Of a DNA stretch of 5,011 nt, positions 1 through 5,011 are shown one piece after another (within the stretch, counting starts at the first letter, position 1; every line of letters begins with the position of its first letter). The notes beneath the pieces are model-generated. The model had not been told where the DNA came from. It did no database searches and saw only the letters and a list, made by a program, of their open reading frames with translations. This stretch comes from Candidatus Aminicenantota bacterium (lineage in GTDB: Bacteria; Acidobacteriota; UBA4820; DSQY01). The position numbers and the translations under genes were made by a program. Location: NCBI GenBank assembly GCA_027365515.1, contig DAHXMK010000137.1:1-5011 (forward strand). The letters run 5' to 3'.

Positions 1-2
1 TG

Positions 3-620
3 CTGGCTTACGTTCCAGGCCAGGGCGAGGGAGCGTCGGCGCATGCGGTGTCGGTGCCGGCCGCTCCGGTCATGCGCCGCGCTACCGGAGGCATCGAGGA
101 CGACGTCGCGGATAAGGCGGCCGGAGAGAAAGACCTTGCCTTTCAATCGGCGCTTGAAGCGCTGGTCAACGATGGCAGGTCGGGAGGGGGACAGATCGTT
201 CGCGGAAGCCGCGAGCACTTGGCGGCGGCGATCAGCCCGACGGTTCCCTACAGCCTCATGATCGTGGGTGACCTTTTCATGGACAAGGGCGAGTCGGCGC
301 GCAAGCGGATGACGCGCGAGATGACATCCTTCCTGTCCGGCCAGGTGAGGACACCAGTAATTACGAACGAGGAGCTGGGCGTCAAGCTGCGCTTCGGCCC
401 CAGGGAAATCGCGAAGCTTCTCGGGTACGCGGCGCTGGTGGCTGTTTGCTACGGATACGTCTTCACCCACCAGGAGCCTATTCTCAATATCCTGGGTGGG
501 CCTTTCCATCAGAGTCACCCGTGGGCCGCCGTCGGGCTCGTGGCCGTCATGGCGCCGCTGGTCGCCGCCCTCTACGGCACGGTGGCCTCTCTGGTGCTAA
601 GGCTTTTGAAGTTGGAGTGA
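3..620 (+). CDS. Partial protein (C-terminal part) with possible universal-stress-like region and two C-terminal membrane segments
   Basis: The frame is open to the left edge, so this is probably the 3' part of a longer gene. The first internal starts (GTG at 48, ATG at 72) lack a well-placed ribosome binding site. 205 codons are visible before the TGA. The first 80 or so residues are polar and poor in recognisable motifs. A strand-like segment YSLMIVGDLF (visible residues 83-92) is followed by a basic amphipathic helix and a short TPVIT strand (117-121). This order resembles the last strand-helix-strand of UspA-family domains, though the usual glycine-rich nucleotide motif is not obvious. 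Two hydrophobic segments follow, at about residues 139-157 and 174-202, with a short histidine-containing loop between them, and a basic tail ends the protein. It lies 41 nt upstream of the TauE permease gene, so it is probably cotranscribed and perhaps an accessory membrane partner. The Usp link is inference; the coding call itself is firmer, because the membrane segments make sense and the frame stays open. Confidence 0.7.
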   Translation: MAYVPGQGEGASAHAVSVPAAPVMRRATGGIEDDVADKAAGEKDLAFQSALEALVNDGRSGGGQIVRGSREHLAAAISPTVPYSLMIVGDLFMDKGESARKRMTREMTSFLSGQVRTPVITNEELGVKLRFGPREIAKLLGYAALVAVCYGYVFTHQEPILNILGGPFHQSHPWAAVGLVAVMAPLVAALYGTVASLVLRLLKLE

Positions 621-661
621 AGATCCAGAAGTGAGCGCCCGTTTCCGGCGGGGGAGCGAAG

Positions 662-1768
662 ATGCAGGTAGTGATTGGTGACATGTTCATTCATCTGACC
701 TGGCAGAGCGCGCTGATAGTGATCCTGCTGGGCTTCATCGGCGGTGTCCTGAGCGGCTTCACCGGCAGCGGCGGCGCCTTCTTCATGACGCCGGGCATGA
801 TGAACCTCGGCATCTCCGGCGTCGTGGCCGTCGGGAGCAACGTCGCCCACAGGCTCGGCAACAACATGATGGGCGCCATCAAACACGCGAAGCTCGGCAA
901 CGTTGACAAGCGGCTCGCGCTCTTCTTGATGGTCCCGGCTCTGATAGCCGTCCGGTTCGCCGTCTGGATAAACGGCATCCTCTTCAAGGGGGCCGGCGGC
1001 GAGGAGGGCGAGCAGGCGGTGGGCGCCGCGAAGGCGCTTTCCAACTTTTATATCAGCGCGGTCTTCGTGGGCGTGCTGACGCTCGTCGGCATTTTCATCC
1101 TGAGGGACGCGCTGGGCTCCGGCTCGAAGGACGACTCCGGCCCCTCGATGAAGATGGCGAACTTCCTGGCGAAGCTGCCGCTCCATCCCTACATCAACTT
1201 TCCAGTCGCCGACGTCAGGGTTTCGCTCTGGCTCGTCATACTCGTCGGCTTCGGGATCGGGTACCTCGACGGGACCGTGGCCATCGGCGGCTTCCTGGGC
1301 GTGCCCGCGATGATCTACCTTTTTGGCGTCCCGACTTCGGTAGCGCCGGGGACCGAACTGTTTCTGGCGGCTTTCGGCGGCGGCTTGGCCGCGCTCAGCT
1401 ACGCCTACCAGGGGATGGTTGACCTGAGGCTCGCTTTCCTCCTGCTTCTCGGCTCAATCATCGGAGTTTACGTCGGAACCTATGGCACCAAGGTCGTGAA
1501 GGAGGTCATGATCCGCATGGTGATGGGGAGCGTGATCCTCCTCTGCGTGCTCAGCCGCATGGCCGCCATACCGGTCTATCTGAGACAACTCAAGTGGGTG
1601 TCGTACGCGCCGTCGCTCGACCCGTGGTTTCAAGGCTTGAGCACGGCGCTGCTTTTCGCGGCGGGAATCGGCGGAGCTGGGCTGATACTGGCGCTCGTCT
1701 TCAAGGCCAACGTCGAGCGAAGAAAAATTCAAGAGACGCTTCAGGTGACCAAGCCGGCCGAGTTCTGA
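662..1768 (+). CDS. TauE/SafE (former DUF81) family membrane transporter, putative anion exporter
   Basis: This is a 368-residue polytopic inner-membrane protein. The start ATG is preceded by GGGGAG at 651-656 with 5-nt spacing. The family is recognised by two related halves. The first has GFIGGVLSGFTGSGGAFFMTP at about residues 24-44, followed by SNVAHRLGNN. The second has GFGIGYLDGTVAIGGFLGVP at about 196-215, followed by a PGTELF segment and a glycine triplet (239-241). This paired glycine-rich repeat is characteristic of TauE/SafE proteins. Known members are linked to export of sulfite, sulfoacetate and other sulfonate-derived or organic anions. The substrate here cannot be read from the sequence. 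I count about 8-9 hydrophobic segments. The protein is longer than the common 250-300 residues because of a hydrophilic insertion between the halves (about 109-128 and 148-185) and an extra C-terminal membrane segment (about 325-348) with a short basic tail. It sits between the partial membrane protein and the receiver/kinase pair, which suggests a sensor-linked transport function. Confidence 0.88.
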   Translation: MQVVIGDMFIHLTWQSALIVILLGFIGGVLSGFTGSGGAFFMTPGMMNLGISGVVAVGSNVAHRLGNNMMGAIKHAKLGNVDKRLALFLMVPALIAVRFAVWINGILFKGAGGEEGEQAVGAAKALSNFYISAVFVGVLTLVGIFILRDALGSGSKDDSGPSMKMANFLAKLPLHPYINFPVADVRVSLWLVILVGFGIGYLDGTVAIGGFLGVPAMIYLFGVPTSVAPGTELFLAAFGGGLAALSYAYQGMVDLRLAFLLLLGSIIGVYVGTYGTKVVKEVMIRMVMGSVILLCVLSRMAAIPVYLRQLKWVSYAPSLDPWFQGLSTALLFAAGIGGAGLILALVFKANVERRKIQETLQVTKPAEF

Positions 1769-1811
1769 ACGGCACGCTGGCGCTTGACTTGCGAAGATTG
1801 GAGAATCGGCG

Positions 1812-2222
1812 ATGAGCGAAAGGCTTCAGGTGCTGGTGCTCGACGACGAGCCGATAGTGGGCAAGCGGCTGCAGCCCGCGTTAGCCAAGGTTGGGTGCGA
1901 CGTCGAGGTCTTCGAGGCCCCGGCCGAAGCCCTCTCCCGCATACTCGACAAGGATTTTCACATCGTCGTCACGGACATCAGGATGGAGGACATTGACGGG
2001 ATCGAGGTCCTTGAGCGCGTCCTCGGCAAGAACCCCAAGACCAAGGTGATAATGATAACCGGCTACGCCACCGTCGAGGTGGCGCGAGAGGCGCTCGCCA
2101 AGGGCGCTTTCGATTTCATCGCCAAGCCCTTCAAGCCCCAGGAGCTTCGGGACGTAATAGCGAAAGCGGCTCTGGCGCTGGGTTTCAAGAACCTGGCCGT
2201 GCCGCAGGAGGCGGCCGAATAA
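1812..2222 (+). CDS. Single-domain response regulator (receiver only)
   Basis: This 136-residue cytoplasmic protein is essentially one receiver domain. The acidic pocket is DDE at residues 11-13. The phosphoacceptor is D55 in VVTDIRM. The conserved switch threonine is T83 in MITGYAT, the aromatic switch position is F102, and the invariant lysine is K105 in AKPF. The sequence style (TDIRM, TGYAT, AKPF) resembles receivers of the NtrC class, but there is no AAA+ or DNA-binding domain. About 15 residues follow the domain before the TAA. The ATG has GGAG at 1800-1803 with 8-nt spacing, and the gene starts 43 nt after the permease stop. The histidine kinase follows immediately and is the obvious phosphodonor. 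With no output domain it probably acts by protein-protein contact, as CheY or DivK do, or as a phosphorelay intermediate like Spo0F. Which of these applies is inference. Confidence 0.93.
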   Translation: MSERLQVLVLDDEPIVGKRLQPALAKVGCDVEVFEAPAEALSRILDKDFHIVVTDIRMEDIDGIEVLERVLGKNPKTKVIMITGYATVEVAREALAKGAFDFIAKPFKPQELRDVIAKAALALGFKNLAVPQEAAE

Positions 2223-2226
2223 CTCG

Positions 2227-2242
2227 GCGGGAACCGGCCCGC
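2227..2242 (+). other. Small intercistronic hairpin between receiver and kinase genes
   Basis: GCGGG at 2227-2231 is the exact reverse complement of CCCGC at 2238-2242, with a 6-nt loop. It starts 4 nt after the receiver stop codon and ends 5 nt before the kinase ribosome binding site. No T-run follows, so it is not a terminator. It could affect mRNA stability or kinase translation, but 5-bp stems are easily found by chance in GC-rich DNA. Confidence 0.3.
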
Positions 2243-2247
2243 TGACC

Positions 2248-2253
2248 GGGAGG
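2248..2253 (+). promoter_or_regulatory. Ribosome binding site that sets the kinase start at ATG 2259
   Basis: GGGAGG lies 5 nt before the ATG at 2259. The alternative in-frame GTG at 2253 shares its G with this site and would have no usable ribosome binding site of its own. The ATG is therefore preferred, shortening the predicted kinase by two residues, to 508. Confidence 0.8.
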
Positions 2254-2258
2254 TGACG

Positions 2259-3785
2259 ATGCCCCAGGCGCCTGCCGCAGAGTCTGGTTCGGGCGGAACA
2301 GACCTCCGTTTGCAGAAGGCGCTTTTGGAGCGCCCCGGCATCTCCATCAGAACCCGCCTCATTCTTGGGTTCCTCTCCCTCTTTCTTCTATCGGCGGTGG
2401 TTACCTGGGCGGCTTGGGCGATGCTTTCGCGCCTTGAGGTCCGGCTTCGCTTCCTGGAGGTTGCCGACCGCTACACCATGGAAATACAGCAGGCGCGCCG
2501 GTTCGAGAAAAACTACTTCCTTTACGGCACGGGGCTCCCCGACCTGATGGAGCACGTCGAAAACTCGCGAAAACTTCTGGACGACGCGAAGGCGGAGGCT
2601 GGAAAGGTGCTGACGGCCTCGGACCTCGCGATGATGCAGGAGCATCTCAGCCTATACCAGGGGCTCGTCGAAAGGCTGAAAAATGTCCAGGCCGATCCCG
2701 CCGCCATGGAGAAGCAAAAGGCGGCCATCGAGGCCGACCTCAGAAGCAACGGCTCTCTCATGGTGGACTTCGCTTTGCAGCTCGCGCAGAAAGAGCGAAG
2801 CAAGGTCAACGCGACGCTCGCCCTCTTCAAGAAGTGGACGTTCGTCTTTCTCGTCGCCCTCCTGGGGCTCATGGTGCTCATAGCCAACTTCCTGGCGAGG
2901 CAGATGCTTGGGCCGTTGGGCAGGCTCACGGCGACGGCGCAGCGGATAGCCACCGGCGATTTCACGCCGATCAAGCCGGCGAGGTGGTACAGGGATGAGT
3001 TCTCGGACCTCTCCGTTGCCATGAACACGATGATGCGCGAGCTCCAGCACCGCCACGACGTCCTGGTCCAATCCCACAAGCTCAGGGCCGTCGGCACGCT
3101 GACCGCCGGCGTGGCGCACGAGCTAAACAACCCGATCAACAACATAACGCTGACGGCCGAGATGCTGAAGGAGGACTACCCGGCGCTGTCGGACTCCGAG
3201 CGGCTCGACATGGTCAACGACCTCGTTGCGCAGGCAGAGCGGGCGCAGAGGATCGTGCGCAACCTTCTGGACTTCGCTAGGGAGAGCGAAATCAGGACCG
3301 AAAAGCTCGACGTCTCGGAGCTTTTGAGGAGCACTGCCGGCCTCGTCGCCAACCAGATCAAGCTGCAAGGAGCGAAAATCGAGCTTGACGTTCCGGCGGT
3401 CCTGCCACCCATCCACGGCGACCGCCAATCGCTGAGCCAAGTCTTCCTGAACCTGATCCTGAACGCCCTGGACGCCGTTCAAAAAGGGGGACACGTTTCG
3501 ATCAAAGCGCGGCCCGACAGGGAGAACGGCCTCCTCTTCGTCTCAGTCAGCGACGACGGTTGCGGCATACCGCCCCATGTCCTTCCAAACATTTTCGACC
3601 CGTTCTTCTCGACGAAGCCGAGAGGCAAGGGAACAGGCCTAGGGCTCTCCGTCAGCCTCGGCATCGTCCGCCAGCACGGCGGCGACATTTCCGTCGAAAG
3701 CGCGCCGAACAAGGGCTCGACTTTTACGGTGACGCTGCCGGCCGCCCTCGTGCCGGAAGTAAAGGGAGAGGCAAAGCCCGGTTGA
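2259..3785 (+). CDS. Membrane-bound sensor histidine kinase (TM-sensor-TM-HAMP-HisKA-HATPase)
   Basis: This 508-residue kinase is numbered from the ATG at 2259. A cytoplasmic N-terminal tail of about 30 residues leads into TM1 (about 34-56). An extracytoplasmic region of about 135 residues, predicted mainly helical, contains the segment RFEKNYF (81-87). A similar R-x-E-K-N/D-aromatic segment occurs in helical-bundle sensor domains. TM2 is at about 193-211, followed by a HAMP linker (about 212-265). The HisKA dimerisation domain carries the phosphoacceptor H287 in GVAHELNNPINN. The ATPase domain shows the N-box (N398 and N402 in VFLNLILNALDA), the G1 box DDGCGIP (432-438), the F-box FDPFF (446-450) and the G2 box GTGLGL (458-463). 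All catalytic motifs are intact, so it should be an active kinase. It follows the receiver gene by 36 nt and is its likely partner. The ligand is unknown; the permease context suggests a small anion or a related stress, but that is inference. Confidence 0.95.
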   Translation: MPQAPAAESGSGGTDLRLQKALLERPGISIRTRLILGFLSLFLLSAVVTWAAWAMLSRLEVRLRFLEVADRYTMEIQQARRFEKNYFLYGTGLPDLMEHVENSRKLLDDAKAEAGKVLTASDLAMMQEHLSLYQGLVERLKNVQADPAAMEKQKAAIEADLRSNGSLMVDFALQLAQKERSKVNATLALFKKWTFVFLVALLGLMVLIANFLARQMLGPLGRLTATAQRIATGDFTPIKPARWYRDEFSDLSVAMNTMMRELQHRHDVLVQSHKLRAVGTLTAGVAHELNNPINNITLTAEMLKEDYPALSDSERLDMVNDLVAQAERAQRIVRNLLDFARESEIRTEKLDVSELLRSTAGLVANQIKLQGAKIELDVPAVLPPIHGDRQSLSQVFLNLILNALDAVQKGGHVSIKARPDRENGLLFVSVSDDGCGIPPHVLPNIFDPFFSTKPRGKGTGLGLSVSLGIVRQHGGDISVESAPNKGSTFTVTLPAALVPEVKGEAKPG

Positions 3786-3827
3786 AGGCGGGCAAGCGGC
3801 GCCTCTTGCCGGGCACGCCTTCTTTAT
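3784..3827 (+). terminator. Probable Rho-independent terminator of the permease/two-component operon
   Basis: The structure is bipartite. An outer 7-bp stem pairs GAAGGCG (3784-3790) with CGCCTTC (3816-3822). Stacked directly inside it, a 6-bp stem pairs GGCAAG (3791-3796) with CTTGCC (3805-3810), with an 8-nt loop and a 5-nt bulge on the 3' side. TTTAT follows at 3823-3827. The T-tract is short, so efficiency is uncertain. The stem begins inside the kinase TGA codon. An alternative pairing, GCCCGG (3776-3781) with CCGGGC (3809-3814), competes with it. Confidence 0.72.
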
Positions 3828-3893
3828 CTCCATACCCGAATGCCAGAGCGCAACATTTGGCGTCAACCAGGCTCGCGGCTATGGGCCTTTTTC

Positions 3894-3923
3894 TTGACAG
3901 GCTGCCGGGCCGGGGGATATAGT
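3894..3923 (+). promoter_or_regulatory. Sigma70-type promoter for the flavoprotein gene
   Basis: A perfect -35 hexamer TTGACA (3894-3899) is separated by 18 nt from TATAGT (3918-3923), which matches the -10 consensus at 5 of 6 positions. The expected transcription start is near 3930. This would give a leader of about 110 nt before the ATG at 4041. It lies downstream of the terminator and upstream of the only gene it could serve. Confidence 0.75.
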
Positions 3924-3959
3924 TACGCTCTACCGCTTGGTGGTCAGTCCGCCCGGCAG
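3902..3959 (+). repeat. 9-bp inverted repeat flanking the promoter -10 and start site
   Basis: CTGCCGGGC (3902-3910) is exactly inverted as GCCCGGCAG (3951-3959), with 40 nt between the arms. The left arm lies inside the -35/-10 spacer and the right arm about 20-30 nt downstream of the predicted start. Only the right arm would be transcribed from this promoter, so an mRNA stem is unlikely. A pair of operator half-sites or sites is possible. The motif is GC-rich, so chance is a serious alternative. Confidence 0.35.
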
Positions 3960-4040
3960 AGATAATTGGCAAGCTTGGTTTTCGGCCGTTTTCAGCGTAG
4001 CCGCGCCTTTTAGGCGAGGGCCAGAAAGGGGGCTTCACGA
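3930..4040 (+). other. Untranslated leader of the flavoprotein gene
   Basis: This non-coding stretch follows the predicted start site. It holds a small hairpin, CGCCT (4004-4008) with AGGCG (4012-4016) and a 3-nt loop, and a strong ribosome binding site AAAGGGGG (4025-4032) 8 nt before the ATG. I see no recognisable riboswitch class. The rest of the gap (3828-3893) holds nothing I can name. Confidence 0.5.
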
Positions 4041-5011
4041 ATGCAGCAAATCACGCACGATGTGGTCATCCTGGGCACCGGGCTCGCGGGCTTGAGGGCC
4101 GCGGTCGAGTTGTGCCGGGCGACCGGAGGAAAAGTTGACCTCGGCGTTATCGCCAAGGTGCAGATCATGCGCTCTCACTCGGTCTGCGCGGAGGGCGGCT
4201 CAGCGGCGGTGATGAGGCCGGAGGAGGGCGACAGCTTCGAGCTGCATGCCTGGGACACGGTCAAAGGCTCGGACTTTCTCGCCGACCAGGACGTGGTTGA
4301 CCGCTTCGTCCACCGGATGCCAGATGAGGTCCGCCTTCTGGACCATTGGGGCCTGCCGTGGTCGAGGCGAGAGGACGGCCGCATCATGCAGCGGCCCTTC
4401 GGAGGCCACTCCTACCCGCGCGCCTGCATGGCGGCCGACAAGACCGGCTTCTTCGAGATGCAGACGCTCTACGACCAGCTCGTCAGGTACAACAACTTCA
4501 AGCGTTACGACGAGTGCTTCGTCACCGCGATCATGAAGGACGGCGACGGCCGCTTCGCCGGCCTTACAGTTTACGACGCGCCGACGGGCGAATTCTACGC
4601 CATCAGGGCGAAGGCGCTCCTGATAGCCTCTGGCGGCTTGGGAACGTTGTACGGATTCACGACCTATTCGCAGACGGTCACTGGCGACGGCCAGGCGATG
4701 GCCTACCGGGCCGGTCTCGCCCTCGAAGACCCGGAGTTCCTTCAGTTTCACCCGACCGGCCTCGTCCCGTCGGGCATCCTGATGACCGAGGGGTGCCGCG
4801 GCGAGGGCGGCTACCTGCGCAACTTGAGCGGCGAACGGTTCATGGAGAAGTACGCGTCCAAGTTCATGGAACTCGCGCCAAGGGACATCGTTTCCCGCTC
4901 GGAAATGACCGAAATCCTCGAAGGCCGCGGCTTCAAGGGGCCGGAAGGGCTCGATTACATCCAGCTAGACCTGACGCACCTCGGAGCCGACAAGATCAAC
5001 AAGAAGCTTCC
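4041..5011 (+). CDS. sdhA: Succinate dehydrogenase/fumarate reductase flavoprotein subunit (N-terminal part, runs off right edge)
   Basis: 323 codons are visible without a stop; the family is usually about 550-650 residues. This is the catalytic subunit that interconverts succinate and fumarate using covalent FAD, on a membrane complex with an iron-sulfur subunit. The dinucleotide-binding motif GTGLAG is at residues 12-17. H46 in RSHSVCAEGG is at the position of the covalent 8-alpha-histidyl-FAD residue of SdhA/FrdA. FGGHSYPRACMAADKTG starts near residue 120. FHPTG (236-240, H237) and T249-E250 in LMTEGCRGEGG are the substrate-binding elements. R281 in APRDIVSR corresponds to the catalytic proton-shuttle arginine. 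All visible key residues are present. The start is set by AAAGGGGG 8 nt upstream and by the GxGxxG motif close to the N-terminus. The direction of the reaction, and hence sdhA versus frdA, cannot be decided without the iron-sulfur and membrane subunits. The sequence style (TEGCRGEGGYL, PRDIVSRSEMTEI) recalls flavoproteins of non-classical SdhABEF or thiol-fumarate reductase types; this impression comes from memory. Confidence 0.93.
   Translation, partial: MQQITHDVVILGTGLAGLRAAVELCRATGGKVDLGVIAKVQIMRSHSVCAEGGSAAVMRPEEGDSFELHAWDTVKGSDFLADQDVVDRFVHRMPDEVRLLDHWGLPWSRREDGRIMQRPFGGHSYPRACMAADKTGFFEMQTLYDQLVRYNNFKRYDECFVTAIMKDGDGRFAGLTVYDAPTGEFYAIRAKALLIASGGLGTLYGFTTYSQTVTGDGQAMAYRAGLALEDPEFLQFHPTGLVPSGILMTEGCRGEGGYLRNLSGERFMEKYASKFMELAPRDIVSRSEMTEILEGRGFKGPEGLDYIQLDLTHLGADKINKKL

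Noticed and set aside
572..1186. 204-codon open frame on the - strand
   Set aside because: It is antisense to the permease gene and the end of the preceding gene. The product is a His/Asp/Glu/Arg-rich low-complexity sequence typical of the reverse complement of membrane-protein codons.
1784..1812. TTGACT resembling a -35 element upstream of the receiver gene
   Set aside because: No -10-like hexamer lies 16-18 nt downstream, and the location is a 43-nt operonic gap. Cotranscription is more likely.
2253..2258. GTG start for the kinase
   Set aside because: The GTG overlaps the ribosome binding site GGGAGG (2248-2253). The ATG at 2259 is correctly spaced from that site.
2522..3145. 207-codon open frame on the - strand
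   Set aside because: It is antisense to the kinase HAMP/HisKA region. There is no recognisable domain and no sign of its own expression signals.
3560..3922. 120-codon + strand frame across the kinase end and the gap
   Set aside because: It is out of frame with the kinase G1/G2 boxes, which are clearly real, and it runs through the terminator into the -10 element. The composition is Arg/Pro-rich.
3935..3979. Direct repeat GCTTGGT at 3935-3941 and 3973-3979
   Set aside because: It is only 7 bp, has no palindromic context, and its spacing is not a multiple of the helical repeat. This is expected by chance.
3724..4038. 104-codon open frame on the - strand spanning the intergenic gap
   Set aside because: It overlaps the kinase end, the terminator hairpin and the promoter. 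The product is Pro/Arg-rich with no family resemblance.
4200..4751. 183-codon open frame on the - strand
   Set aside because: It lies wholly antisense to the flavoprotein gene, whose motifs are unmistakable. The product is rich in Arg, Val and Glu with no recognisable domain, as expected for a GC-rich shadow frame.

Overview
The window comes from a GC-rich bacterium (roughly 60 % G+C by eye). It uses many G/C-ending codons but also AUA and AGG freely. The gene types fit a Desulfobacterota/Deltaproteobacteria-like organism or a neighbouring anaerobic or respiratory lineage: a TauE/SafE permease beside a HAMP-type sensor kinase, and a covalent-FAD succinate dehydrogenase/fumarate reductase flavoprotein. 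This taxonomic guess is low-confidence, because there is no rRNA or other marker gene here. All genes lie on the + strand.

Bases 1-3785 hold four closely spaced co-directional genes that look like one operon, with gaps of about 36-43 nt. (1) The 3' part of a gene cut by the left edge. Its product has a soluble region that may be a degenerate universal-stress-protein fold, followed by two C-terminal membrane segments. (2) A TauE/SafE-family membrane transporter. (3) A stand-alone receiver-domain response regulator with no output domain. (4) A membrane-bound sensor histidine kinase with TM - extracytoplasmic helical sensor - TM - HAMP - HisKA - HATPase architecture. A bipartite hairpin that starts at the kinase stop codon and is followed by a short T-rich stretch probably ends the operon.

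Bases 3786-4040 are non-coding. After the terminator there is a strong sigma70-type promoter (TTGACA, 18-nt spacer, TATAGT), an estimated 110-nt untranslated leader, and a clear ribosome binding site. A perfect 9-bp inverted repeat has one arm in the promoter spacer and the other in the early leader, which is where an operator could sit.

Bases 4041-5011 are the first 323 codons of a succinate dehydrogenase/fumarate reductase flavoprotein subunit. The FAD-binding motif, the covalent-FAD histidine and the active-site motifs are all visible. The gene runs off the right edge, so its partner subunits are not seen.

Together the first four genes look like a transporter plus signalling cassette: the kinase senses something outside the membrane and phosphorylates the small receiver, which may act on a partner protein rather than on DNA. 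The flavoprotein gene is a separate transcription unit belonging to central or respiratory metabolism. No mobile elements, CRISPR arrays, tRNAs or rRNAs were seen.
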